Positions 25,356-33,257 of a stretch of DNA of 64,000 nt are shown one piece after another (within the stretch, counting starts at the first letter, position 1; each line of letters opens with the position of its first letter). This stretch comes from Subtercola boreus. GTDB lineage: Bacteria > Actinomycetota > Actinomycetes > Actinomycetales > Microbacteriaceae. The notes under the pieces were generated by a model that saw only the letters and a program-made list of their open reading frames with translations, was not told the DNA's origin and did not search any database. The DNA is taken from positions 248,001 to 312,000 of the forward strand of contig NZ_NBXB01000029.1 in NCBI RefSeq assembly GCF_003399635.1, read 5' to 3'. A program made the position numbers and the translations under genes.

Positions 25356-26000
25356 ATGATGAGCTTCGAGCTGCTGCTCGACCCGGTGACGGATGCGCGC
25401 GTGCGCGCCGAGTGGCAGGCCCTGCTAGGAGCGGGATTGCCGAGCCATGCGCGGCACACGGGCACGAGCAATGCGCCGCACATCACCCTGCTCGCCGCGC
25501 GTGCGGTGGATGCGACGCTGCTCCCGAAAGCCCGTGCGGCGGCCGCGGTGCCGGGGCTCGCGTCGCCGCACGCCACATCGCCGCACGCCACATCGCCGCA
25601 GGCCACACCGCCGCAGGCGCTGGCCGGCGTCGACCACGGCCCCCTGCCGCTGGCGTTCACGGGCTTCGCCGTCTTCGGCCAGCCTCCGTCAGGCCTCGTG
25701 CTCGCCCGGCTCGTCGTCGCGAGCCCCCAACTGCTCGACCTGCACGCCACCGTGCACCGTCGGGCCCAGGGGGCGACCGACCTGTCGACCTTCACCCACC
25801 CGGGTTCGTGGGTGCCGCACGTGACCCTGGCCTCGCGGCTGACCCCCGCGCAGCTCGCCGAAGCACTGACCGTGCTCGCCGCGGAGGAGCGACCCTCCCA
25901 CAGTCTCTCGGTGATGACCTCGATACCGGCCTTCGCCGGCCCCCTGCGGCAATGGAACGGCGACACGAAGACCGTCACCGTGCTGCCGCCCGGCGAGTAG
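25356..26000 (+). CDS. 2'-5' RNA ligase-like 2H phosphoesterase
   Basis: 214 residues. The two H-x-T-L motifs that define the 2H phosphoesterase fold are PHITLLA (about residue 46) and PHVTLAS (about 150), so the catalytic pair is intact. Between the two halves is an inserted in-frame run SPHATSPHATSPQATPPQA made by a 15-bp DNA repeat, probably a flexible loop. Two adjacent ATGs (25356, 25359) could start it. The cellular substrate is unknown; relatives process cyclic phosphates or 2'-5' linkages in RNA. It lies 35 nt downstream of apt. Confidence 0.85.
   Translation: MMSFELLLDPVTDARVRAEWQALLGAGLPSHARHTGTSNAPHITLLAARAVDATLLPKARAAAAVPGLASPHATSPHATSPQATPPQALAGVDHGPLPLAFTGFAVFGQPPSGLVLARLVVASPQLLDLHATVHRRAQGATDLSTFTHPGSWVPHVTLASRLTPAQLAEALTVLAAEERPSHSLSVMTSIPAFAGPLRQWNGDTKTVTVLPPGE
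25563..25620. repeat. 15-bp in-frame tandem repeat in the 2H phosphoesterase gene
   Basis: Unit TCGCCGCACGCCACA in three copies (25563, 25578, 25593) plus a partial fourth. It encodes the repeated peptide SPHAT/SPQAT. Length changes would keep the reading frame. Confidence 0.9.
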
Positions 26001-26118
26001 CCGGCGTGGGGATCTGGCGAGCAGACGGCGTGAGGGCGTGCGGTCCGGCGGCCCGTTCCCATCCTCGTCGCTACGGAATGCGTGGGGCTGCATCACCACG
26101 TATACGGGGTCAGTTTGC

Positions 26119-26135
26119 CTAGGGGCATTCCCTAG
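26119..26135. repeat. Small hairpin CTAGGG-N5-CCCTAG between convergent genes
   Basis: Perfect 6-bp arms with a 5-nt loop in the 187-bp region between the 2H phosphoesterase and ispE stops. It is possibly a weak bidirectional terminator, but no T-tract is present. Confidence 0.4.
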
Positions 26136-26187
26136 AGTCCGTGCCACCGACGGCGGCGCGGCGGCCCAGCGACGGAGGACGGGGCGG

Positions 26188-27123
26188 TCAGTCGCCGATC
26201 AGGCGGGCGCCGTGCACGGGCCCGGTCACCCGCACGACGGTGTGGCGCGCGGCGCCCAGCGCGACCTGCAGTTCGAGCGCGCCGTCGAGGTCGGCCGCGA
26301 GGAACGCGACCGTCGGGCCCGAACCGGAGACGATGCCGGCCAGGGCGCCGTTGGCCTCGCCGACCTCCAGCACCTGGGCGAGCGCGGGCGCGAGATGAAG
26401 CGCCGGGGCCTGGAGGTCGTTGTGCAGCGACTCGGCCAGCATGTGCGGATCGCCCGCACGGAGGGCCTGCAGAACGTCGGCGTCGACCGTGGGCTGGGTC
26501 TGGGCGGGAAAGATGTCCTGGGCGTGCCTGTCCCGATGCCGGTCGAGCTCCTTGTAGACCTCAGGGGTCGAGGATCCGAACTCCGCGAGCGCCAGCACCC
26601 ATTGGAACTGACCTTTGGCCAGCGCCGGGCTCAGCCGGTCGCCGCGGCCCGTGCCGATCGCCGTGCCGCCCGTGAACGCGAACGGAACATCCGCACCGAG
26701 CCGCGCGGCGAGCCCGAGCAGTTCCTCGCGCCCGAGCTCGGTGCCCCAGAGCGTATCGCAGGCCAGGAGGGTGGCTGCGGCATCAGCGGACCCGCCGCCC
26801 ATGCCGCCCGCGATGGGGACGTTCTTCGCGATCTCGAGGTGTACTCCCCCGCGGTATCCGGCGCGATGTGCGAGCATGCGCGCGGCACGGATGGCGAGGT
26901 TCGAACCGTCGGTCAGCAGGGCTGACGAGTCGATGGATCCGGTGAAGGCGACCGAGAAGTCGTCGGCGTCGAAGGCTCTCACATCTTCGTAGAGCGACAC
27001 GGCCTGGTAGGCGGTCGCCACGTCGTGGTAGCCGTCGGGCATCACCGCGCCGACCTTGAGGAACACGTTGATCTTGCCCGGGGCCCTGACGTGAACCGCT
27101 TTGCCCCGCCAGTTCTGAGTCAT
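26188..27123 (-). CDS. ispE: 4-diphosphocytidyl-2-C-methyl-D-erythritol kinase
   Basis: GHMP kinase of the MEP isoprenoid pathway, 311 residues. It has the N-terminal [13 protein letters not shown] with the catalytic-site Lys, the ATP-binding glycine loop [17 protein letters not shown] (about residues 99-115), [13 protein letters not shown], and the C-terminal [12 protein letters not shown] at 27123 follows a TAGGTT -10 by 6 nt, so ispE has its own promoter although it also sits 74 nt downstream of rsmA on the same strand in the conserved metG-tatD-rsmA-ispE order. Its presence shows that this organism uses the MEP route. Confidence 0.96.
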   Translation of the reverse strand: MTQNWRGKAVHVRAPGKINVFLKVGAVMPDGYHDVATAYQAVSLYEDVRAFDADDFSVAFTGSIDSSALLTDGSNLAIRAARMLAHRAGYRGGVHLEIAKNVPIAGGMGGGSADAAATLLACDTLWGTELGREELLGLAARLGADVPFAFTGGTAIGTGRGDRLSPALAKGQFQWVLALAEFGSSTPEVYKELDRHRDRHAQDIFPAQTQPTVDADVLQALRAGDPHMLAESLHNDLQAPALHLAPALAQVLEVGEANGALAGIVSGSGPTVAFLAADLDGALELQVALGAARHTVVRVTGPVHGARLIGD

Positions 27124-27135
27124 GTCAATAACCTA
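27124..27135 (-). promoter_or_regulatory. -10 element (TAGGTT) of ispE, leaderless
   Basis: TAGGTT (27130-27135, minus strand) precedes ATG at 27123 by 6 nt (ATTGAC). Confidence 0.55.
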
Positions 27136-27197
27136 CCTGAGGCTGGCGAGGTCACTGAACGATCATGACGGGCGGGCACCCGTGGAGCCGATGAACG

Positions 27198-28055
27198 TCA
27201 TTCGACGGTGGTCGCGACCCGGGCGATCGCGAGGAAATCGTGCACGGTGAGAGCCTCACCGCGGGCAGTGGGGTCCTGTCCGGCGGCCTCGATGACCTGT
27301 GCGGCAGTCGCCGCGCTGCCGAACACGCTCGACAGCGACTGTCGCAGCATCTTGCGACGCTGCTGGAAGGCAGCGTCGACCAGTTCGAACGTGGCGAGCC
27401 GCAGCTCCTCGCTGGCGAGGCTGGTGCTCGAACGCTCGAACGCGACCAGCACCGAGTCGACGTTCGGCACGGGCCAGAACACCTGCCGACTGACCTGGCC
27501 TGCCGTTCGCCAGGTTCCGTACCACGACGCCTTGACACTCGGGCTGCCGTAGACCTTCGATCCGGGGTCGGCCGCGATGCGGTGCCCCACCTCGGCCTGC
27601 ACCATCACCACGCCGCTCTGGATGCTCCAGAAGTGCTCGAGGAAGTGCAGCAGCACGGGCACAGAGACGTTGTACGGCAGGTTCGCCACCAGCCGGGTCG
27701 GCGCCCCGGGCAGTGACATGATGCGCATCGCGTCGTCGCGGATGACGGTCAGTCGGGCATCCGGTTGCAGCACCCCGACCGTGAGCGGCAGCTGTTCGGC
27801 AAGACGCTTGTCGATCTCGACGGCGATCACCTCAGCGCCCACCTCGAGGATTCCGAGGGTGAGTGAGCCGAGCCCGGGACCGACCTCGACCACGGTCTCA
27901 CCGGGCTGCACGCCCGCGATCCGCACGATGCGTCGCACCGAGTTGCCGTCGATGACGAAGTTCTGGCCGAGTTTCTTGGTCGGGGTGAGGTTCAGCAGCT
28001 CGGCGAGGTCTCGGACCTCAGCCGGCCCCAGCAGCGCCGCGCGTTCGTCGGTCAT
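27198..28055 (-). CDS. rsmA: 16S rRNA (adenine1518-N6/adenine1519-N6)-dimethyltransferase
   Basis: Dimethylates two adenines in the 3' hairpin of 16S rRNA, 285 residues. KKLGQNFVIDGN opens the domain, VVEVGPGLGSLTLGIL is the SAM-binding motif (about residues 54-69) and VANLPYNVSVPVL holds the catalytic N-L-P-Y. The C-terminal helical domain includes FQQRRKMLRQSL. ATG at 28055 shares one nucleotide with the tatD stop (TGATG), so translation is coupled. RpfB, which lies between tatD and rsmA in mycobacteria and streptomycetes, is absent here. Confidence 0.96.
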   Translation of the reverse strand: MTDERAALLGPAEVRDLAELLNLTPTKKLGQNFVIDGNSVRRIVRIAGVQPGETVVEVGPGLGSLTLGILEVGAEVIAVEIDKRLAEQLPLTVGVLQPDARLTVIRDDAMRIMSLPGAPTRLVANLPYNVSVPVLLHFLEHFWSIQSGVVMVQAEVGHRIAADPGSKVYGSPSVKASWYGTWRTAGQVSRQVFWPVPNVDSVLVAFERSSTSLASEELRLATFELVDAAFQQRRKMLRQSLSSVFGSAATAAQVIEAAGQDPTARGEALTVHDFLAIARVATTVE

Positions 28056-29005
28056 CAGTCGGCCCACTCGGGCAGCACGACGGGTTCGGCATTCCACGAC
28101 CCGTAGACGAGTTCGGTGTTCGACGAGATCTGCGCCGCGAGCATCGACACGTCGGTGCCGAGGTGCTCGGCCATAGCGCGGAGGGTATGGGGAATCAGGT
28201 AGGGCGCGTTCGGCCGGCCGCGGTTCGGCGTCGGCGTGAGGAACGGCGCGTCGGTCTCGACCAGCAGCAGGTTGCGCGGAGCGACTGCCAGCGCATCCCG
28301 GAGCTTGCCCGCATTCTTGAAGGTCACGGTGCCGGCGAAAGACATGTACCACCCGTTCTCGGCGCAGATGCCGGCCAGCTCCGCGTCGCCGGAGAAGCAG
28401 TGGAACACCGTGCGTTCGGGGGCGCCCACCCGCCTCAGCGTCGCGATCACTTCGGCGTGCGCGTCCCGGTCGTGGATCTGCATCGCGAGGTTGTTCTCTT
28501 TGGCCATCTCGATGTGGGCCTCGAACGAGCGGTACTGCGCCGCGAGGGCCTCGTCGCCCGACGTGCGGAAGAAGTCGAGCCCCGTCTCACCGATCGCCGC
28601 GACGCGGGGGCGCGTCGCGAGCTCGGCGATGACCGCGAGCGCGTCGTCGAGGCCGCCCGCGAGGTCGTACACGGGCGCCTCGTTCGGGTGCAGTGCGACG
28701 GCGGCGAGCATCCGGGGCTCGCGGAGAGCCTGCTCGGCCGACCAGCGTGAGGTCTCGACGTCGCCGCCGACCTGCACGACACCGCGGACGCCGACACTGG
28801 ATGCCCGGTCGAGGTGCTCACGGTACGTCAACGTCTCGCCCTCGTGACCGTCTGCGATCTCGAGGTGCGTGTGGTTGTCGTAGACGGGAACGGTGAGCGG
28901 CTCCGGAAGCGGCGGGTAGCTCAGGTCGCGGCCGGGCGACGGGTCCCGTTGCCGGATGAAGGGCTGGTCGGCGCTCTGCCCGGCAGGCGGCCCCCCGTCG
29001 GTCAC
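28055..29005 (-). CDS. tatD: TatD-family metal-dependent hydrolase (DNase)
   Basis: TIM-barrel hydrolase, 316 residues, probably a 3'-5' exonuclease acting in DNA repair or RNA turnover. Metal ligands appear in order: YDNHTHLE (H-x-H), GETGLDFF (Glu), QIHDRDAH (His), FHCFSG (His) and VETDAPFLTP (Asp). The start is GTG at 29005, overlapping the metG stop as GTGA; this gives a 44-residue N-terminal extension before the barrel, whose Pro-rich sequence is poorly conserved by appearance. It is coupled to metG upstream and rsmA downstream. Confidence 0.93.
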   Translation of the reverse strand: MTDGGPPAGQSADQPFIRQRDPSPGRDLSYPPLPEPLTVPVYDNHTHLEIADGHEGETLTYREHLDRASSVGVRGVVQVGGDVETSRWSAEQALREPRMLAAVALHPNEAPVYDLAGGLDDALAVIAELATRPRVAAIGETGLDFFRTSGDEALAAQYRSFEAHIEMAKENNLAMQIHDRDAHAEVIATLRRVGAPERTVFHCFSGDAELAGICAENGWYMSFAGTVTFKNAGKLRDALAVAPRNLLLVETDAPFLTPTPNRGRPNAPYLIPHTLRAMAEHLGTDVSMLAAQISSNTELVYGSWNAEPVVLPEWAD

Positions 29006-30570
29006 GCGGCGCCTTCGATGGTCTCGACCCGCGGGAACAGCGGGGCGAGGGCTTCGACGCGGCCGACGCCCTGCCAGTCGTAGGCCTGGCGGATCGGCAC
29101 GTCGGCGATGTCGCCGACACCGCCGAGCGCCTGCCAGAGCTTCGTCGTGGCCTCGGGGATCACGGGCGACAGCAGCACGGCCAGGGTGCCGACGCCGTGC
29201 ACGACGGTTGCCAGCACCGTCTCGAGACGGGCGCGGTCTTCGGGGTTCTTCGACAGCTTCCACGGCTCCTGCACGGTGATGTACCCGTTCAGCTGGTCGA
29301 CCAGCTGCCAGATGCTCGTGAGGGCGTCCTGGATGGCGAGCCGCTCGATCGCGGCGTCTGCTTCGGCGACCACCGTGCGCTCGAGTGCGCGAAGGCCCTC
29401 CTCCGCGTCGGTGAGGGTGCCGGCATCCGGAACCCGGCCGTCGACGTACTTGATCACCATGGCGATCACCCGCGATGCGAGGTTGCCGAAGCCGTTGGCA
29501 AGTTCGGCCTGGTAGCGGGCCGAGAGGTCTTCCCAGCTGAACGAACCGTCCTGACCGAAGGTGATGGCGCTCATGAAGTAGTACCGGAACGCATCCGAAC
29601 CGAACGTGTCGGTGATCTGGTTCGGGGCGATGCCGGTGAGCTTCGACTTCGACATCTTCTCGCCTCCGACGAGCAGCCAGCCGTGGCCGAAGACCTGTTT
29701 GGGCACGGCGAGCCCGGCGGCCATCAGCATCGCCGGCCAGATGACGGCGTGGAAGCGGGCGATGTCCTTGCCGACGATGTGGGTGGCCGGCCAGAGCTCC
29801 TCGAAACGGGCGTCGTCACTGCCGTACCCGGCCGCGGTGATGTAATTCAGGAGCGCGTCGAACCAGACGTAGACGACGTGCGTGTCGTCCCACGGCACCT
29901 TGATGCCCCAGTCGAACGACTGGCGGCTGATCGAGAGGTCGTTCAGTCCGCGCCGGACGAACGCGACGATCTCGTTGCGTACGCTCTCGGGCTGGATGAA
30001 CTCCGGGTTCGACTCGTAGAGATCGAGCAGCCGGTCGGTGAAGTCACTCATCCGGAAGAAGTAGTTGCGCTCCTGAAGCAGCTCCACCGGCTTGGAGTGG
30101 ATGGCGCAGACCTGCACTCCCTCGTACTGGCCGGTGCCGTCGACCAGGTCGGTGGGCTGCTTGTACTCCTCACAGCCCACACAGTAGAAACCCTCGTAGT
30201 CGCCCGTGTAGATGTAGCCGGCATCGAAGAGGCGCTGTAGGAACAGTTGGACGTTCTTCTCGTGCCGCTCGTCGGTGGTGCGGATGAAGTCGTCGTTGGA
30301 GATGTCGATGGTGGCCAGCAGCGGCTGCCAGGCCGTCGCCACGAGGCGGTCGGCCCACTCCTTGGGCGAGACACCGTTGGCGGTGGCCGTGCGGAGGATC
30401 TTCTGCCCGTGCTCGTCTGTACCGGTGAGGAACCACGTGTCGTCGCCCGCCTGGCGGTGCCAGCGCGCGAGCACATCCGACGCCACCTCGGTGTACGCGT
30501 GCCCGATGTGGGGCACGTCGTTGACGTAGAAGATGGGGGTGGTGATATAGAACGAAGAGCCGTCGGACAT
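29002..30570 (-). CDS. metG: Methionyl-tRNA synthetase
   Basis: Class I synthetase, 522 residues, without the C-terminal tRNA-binding extension. The HIGH motif is in FYVNDVPHIGHAYTEV (about residues 10-25). The knuckle region has CVGCEEYKQ with a single CxxC pair. KMSKS is in GEKMSKSKLTG (about 302-312), followed by the anticodon-binding helical domain. The second of two in-frame ATGs (30570) is preferred over 30579 because a TAAGAT -10 lies 7 nt before it and the family N-terminus is MSDGSSFYITTP. First gene of the metG-tatD-rsmA run. Confidence 0.96.
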   Translation of the reverse strand: MSDGSSFYITTPIFYVNDVPHIGHAYTEVASDVLARWHRQAGDDTWFLTGTDEHGQKILRTATANGVSPKEWADRLVATAWQPLLATIDISNDDFIRTTDERHEKNVQLFLQRLFDAGYIYTGDYEGFYCVGCEEYKQPTDLVDGTGQYEGVQVCAIHSKPVELLQERNYFFRMSDFTDRLLDLYESNPEFIQPESVRNEIVAFVRRGLNDLSISRQSFDWGIKVPWDDTHVVYVWFDALLNYITAAGYGSDDARFEELWPATHIVGKDIARFHAVIWPAMLMAAGLAVPKQVFGHGWLLVGGEKMSKSKLTGIAPNQITDTFGSDAFRYYFMSAITFGQDGSFSWEDLSARYQAELANGFGNLASRVIAMVIKYVDGRVPDAGTLTDAEEGLRALERTVVAEADAAIERLAIQDALTSIWQLVDQLNGYITVQEPWKLSKNPEDRARLETVLATVVHGVGTLAVLLSPVIPEATTKLWQALGGVGDIADVPIRQAYDWQGVGRVEALAPLFPRVETIEGAA

Positions 30571-30583
30571 GCTCCTCATCTTA
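30571..30583 (-). promoter_or_regulatory. -10 element (TAAGAT) of metG, leaderless
   Basis: TAAGAT (30578-30583, minus strand) is followed by GAGGAGC and ATG at 30570. The GAGGAG touches the start and is too close for ribosome binding, so a leaderless start fits better. Confidence 0.5.
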
Positions 30584-30611
30584 AGGCGTGCCGGGCATCC
30601 GGGCCGCCGTG

Positions 30612-31511
30612 TTACCGCGGCTGGGGATAACCCGGCAGATCGGGCGCCTGTGGGCGAGAAGACGCGCCTGGGGCCGTACCGGCGGCCGTGCCGGATGCTC
30701 GCCCAGCCAGAGCCGCCTCGTACAGGTCGCGCTTGCTGAGCCCCGTCGCCTCGGCGATGGCCGCGGCGGCATCCTTCAGCCGGGTGCCGTCGGAGACCAG
30801 CTCCCGCACCTGGGCCAACCCGGTCTCGAGTGTGACCTCCAGCGCGGCAGCGCCAGCAACGACCAGCACGATCTCACCCTTGACCCCGGCCGCAGCCCAC
30901 GGCACAAGCGACGCCGCCCCGCCCCGCCGCACCTCCTCGTAGAGTTTCGTGAGCTCCCGGCACACCGCGACGAGCCGCGCATCGCCCAGCACCGAAGCGA
31001 TGTCGGCAAGCGAGGCCGCGAGCCGGTTCGGCGACTCGAAGAACACCATCGTGCGCCGCTCCCGCACGAGCTCGGTCAGGGTCGACACCCGCTCCCCCTG
31101 CTTCCGCGGCAGGAAGCCCTCGAACGTGAACCGGTCGGTAGGCAGCCCCGACACCGCGAGCGCCGCCACGACGGCCGACGGACCCGGGATGATCGTGACA
31201 TCAACCCCCGCGGCGACAGCCGCCTGAACGAGGTGGAACCCCGGGTCGGAGACAGTAGGCATTCCAGCATCGCTCAGCACCACGAGGTCGGTCGTGCGAG
31301 CCAGCTCCACGAGCTCGGCCGCCTTCTCCCGCTCATTGTGGTCGTGGAGGGCCAGCAACCGCGGCCTGTTCTGGACGCCGAGCGCACGCAGCAGTTTCGC
31401 GGTGACCCGGGTGTCCTCGGCCGCAACCACCTCGGCGGCCTCGAGGGTCTCGACGAGACGCACGGAGGCATCCTTGAGGTTGCCGATCGGGGTGGCGGCG
31501 AGGATGATCAT
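30612..31511 (-). CDS. rsmI: 16S rRNA (cytidine1402-2'-O)-methyltransferase
   Basis: Tetrapyrrole-methylase-fold enzyme that 2'-O-methylates C1402 of 16S rRNA, 299 residues. It opens with ILAATPIGNLKDASVRLVE, then AEDTRVTAKLL, SDAGMPTVSDPGF (SAM pocket) and IIPGPSAVVAAL. The C-terminus ends in a low-complexity Ala/Pro/Gly tail, common in this clade. ATG at 31511 has GACACT 6 nt upstream and GGGAGG directly against the ATG. It is divergent from the protein mannosyltransferase gene, the common rsmI/pmt arrangement of actinobacteria. Confidence 0.95.
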   Translation of the reverse strand: MIILAATPIGNLKDASVRLVETLEAAEVVAAEDTRVTAKLLRALGVQNRPRLLALHDHNEREKAAELVELARTTDLVVLSDAGMPTVSDPGFHLVQAAVAAGVDVTIIPGPSAVVAALAVSGLPTDRFTFEGFLPRKQGERVSTLTELVRERRTMVFFESPNRLAASLADIASVLGDARLVAVCRELTKLYEEVRRGGAASLVPWAAAGVKGEIVLVVAGAAALEVTLETGLAQVRELVSDGTRLKDAAAAIAEATGLSKRDLYEAALAGRASGTAAGTAPGASSRPQAPDLPGYPQPR

Positions 31512-31523
31512 CCTCCCAGTGTC
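31512..31523 (-). promoter_or_regulatory. -10 element (GACACT) of rsmI, probably leaderless
   Basis: GACACT (31518-31523, minus strand) lies 6 nt before ATG at 31511. Confidence 0.45.
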
Positions 31524-31544
31524 GCACCGCTGCCCCTTCTCCGG

Positions 31545-31584
31545 TGTGGCGGTGCGCCCGGGTGGCTGTGGCGGTGCGCCCGGG
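31545..31584. repeat. 18-bp direct repeat in the rsmI-pmt intergenic region
   Basis: TGTGGCGGTGCGCCCGGG occurs at 31545-31562 and 31567-31584. The spacing is 22 bp, about two helical turns. It lies upstream of the pmt -10. Confidence 0.85.
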
Positions 31585-31606
31585 CGGCCCTCGGGGTTCG
31601 CACCAG

Positions 31607-31619
31607 TACCATGGGGCGG
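31607..31619 (+). promoter_or_regulatory. -10 element (TACCAT) of the mannosyltransferase gene, leaderless
   Basis: TACCAT (31607-31612) lies 7 nt before GTG at 31620. It argues against using the ATG at 31611, which overlaps the -10 itself. Confidence 0.5.
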
Positions 31620-33257
31620 GTGAGCCCAGCGACCGACTCCGTACCCCCCGCGCCAGCCCCGTTGGCCGCCGACGCCCCGACGCGCCCCGAGGGCCCCCGC
31701 GGAAGCCGTCTCGACACGTGGTGGGCCGCCCTCGTGAGCACCCCGGCCCGGCAGCGGGCCTGGCGCTGGGGCGGGCCGATCGCCGTCACGCTGGTCGCCG
31801 CGATCCTCCGGCTCTGGAACCTCGGCGACCCGCACAGCCTGGTCTTCGACGAGACGTTCTACGTCAAAGACGGCTGGTCGCTGCTGCACCTCGGCTACGA
31901 GGGATCCTGGCCGTCGACGCCCGACCCGGCCTTCAACGCCGGCGACGTGAACACATACACCGACAGCCCCACCTATGTCGTGCATCCACCGCTCGGAAAG
32001 TGGATCATCGCCCTCGGGCTCGCCGTGTTCGGGGCTGAGAACAGCTTCGGCTGGCGCGTCTCGGTGGCGGTCTGCGGCATCCTCGGCGTGCTGCTCATCT
32101 CGATGATCGGCACGAAACTCTTCCGGTCGACGCTGCTCGGCACCATCGCCGGATTCCTGTTCGCGATCGACGGGCACGCGATCGTGATGTCGCGGGTGGG
32201 CATTCTCGACGGCATCCTGATGCTCTTCCTGCTGCTCGGTTTCGGCGCGTTCCTGCTCGACCGCGAGTGGCATCTGAAACGGTTGGCTGAGCGGATAGCC
32301 GCGAGCGAGCGGGAGGGCAAAGAAGTGCTCTGGGGGCCCGCGATCTGGAACCGGCCGTGGCTTTTGGCCGCCGCCGTCGCCCTCGGCCTCGCCACGGCGG
32401 TCAAGTGGTCGGGCCTCTACTTCCTTGTCGCCTTCGCGCTCTGGACCGTTCTGGTGGATGCCCTGGCGAGACGCCGCGCCGGCCTCCCGTTCTGGATCAG
32501 CGCCGCCATCCTCAAACAGGGCCTCGCGTCGTTCGTGCTGCTGGTGCCGGTCTACCTCGCGAGCTACCTCGTCACCTGGACGGGCTGGTTCACCAGCACG
32601 AACGGCTACTACCGCAACTGGGCGCAGACCGATGGAACGCCCTGGGCCGGCGGGCTCGCCTGGGTGCCGCTGACCATCCAGAACTTCTGGCACTTCGAGG
32701 TGAGTGTCTACAACTTCAACGTGAACGAACACTCACCGCACCCGTATGCGGCCAATCCGTTCACCTGGTTGTTCATGATCCGGCCGACGCAGATGTACGT
32801 GAACACGATCAGCGACGGCACAGGCGGTTGCGGCGAGCAGACCTGCTACGAGAACATCACCTCGGTCGGCAACGCCGCGATCTGGTGGGCCGCGACGGCT
32901 GCCATCTTCTTCCTCGTCTACCGTCTCATCCGCAAGCGTGAGTGGCAGGTCGGCATCATCCTGATGGGCATGGTCGGCGGCTACCTGCCCTGGTTGCTCT
33001 TCTCGGGCCGCACGATCTTCCAGTTCTACACGATCGCGTTCGAGCCCTACATGATCCTCGGGTTGACGTTCGTGATCGGCATGGCCCTCGGGCGACGAAC
33101 GGATGCCCGGCGAAAACGGGTCGCGGCCCTCTGGGTCGTGGCCGCCTACCTGCTGCTCGCGGTGGCGGTGTCGGTGTTCTTCTGGCCGGTCTGGACGGCG
33201 CAGCCTATACCCGGCTGGCTGCTGACGCTGCACTACTGGCTGCCGTCGTGGCGGTGA
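31620..33257 (+). CDS. Protein O-mannosyltransferase (PMT, GT39 family)
   Basis: Polytopic membrane glycosyltransferase of 545 residues that transfers mannose from polyprenyl-phosphate-mannose to Ser/Thr of secreted proteins. The first luminal loop carries VFDETFYVKDG with the catalytic D-E pair (about residue 75) and HPPLGKWIIA. Later loops hold FWHFEVSVYNFNVNEHSPHPY and the PTQMY block, and the C-terminus has several helices. GTG at 31620 is preferred over ATG at 31611 because a TACCAT box is 7 nt upstream. The stop overlaps the next start (GTGA), coupling it to a YeiH-type transporter. Confidence 0.93.
   Translation: MSPATDSVPPAPAPLAADAPTRPEGPRGSRLDTWWAALVSTPARQRAWRWGGPIAVTLVAAILRLWNLGDPHSLVFDETFYVKDGWSLLHLGYEGSWPSTPDPAFNAGDVNTYTDSPTYVVHPPLGKWIIALGLAVFGAENSFGWRVSVAVCGILGVLLISMIGTKLFRSTLLGTIAGFLFAIDGHAIVMSRVGILDGILMLFLLLGFGAFLLDREWHLKRLAERIAASEREGKEVLWGPAIWNRPWLLAAAVALGLATAVKWSGLYFLVAFALWTVLVDALARRRAGLPFWISAAILKQGLASFVLLVPVYLASYLVTWTGWFTSTNGYYRNWAQTDGTPWAGGLAWVPLTIQNFWHFEVSVYNFNVNEHSPHPYAANPFTWLFMIRPTQMYVNTISDGTGGCGEQTCYENITSVGNAAIWWAATAAIFFLVYRLIRKREWQVGIILMGMVGGYLPWLLFSGRTIFQFYTIAFEPYMILGLTFVIGMALGRRTDARRKRVAALWVVAAYLLLAVAVSVFFWPVWTAQPIPGWLLTLHYWLPSWR

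Noticed and set aside
30588-31610. N-terminal extension of the mannosyltransferase (open frame from 30588)
   Set aside because: The extension is antisense to rsmI and low in complexity. A TACCAT box 7 nt before GTG 31620 and the usual PMT N-terminus support the shorter form.
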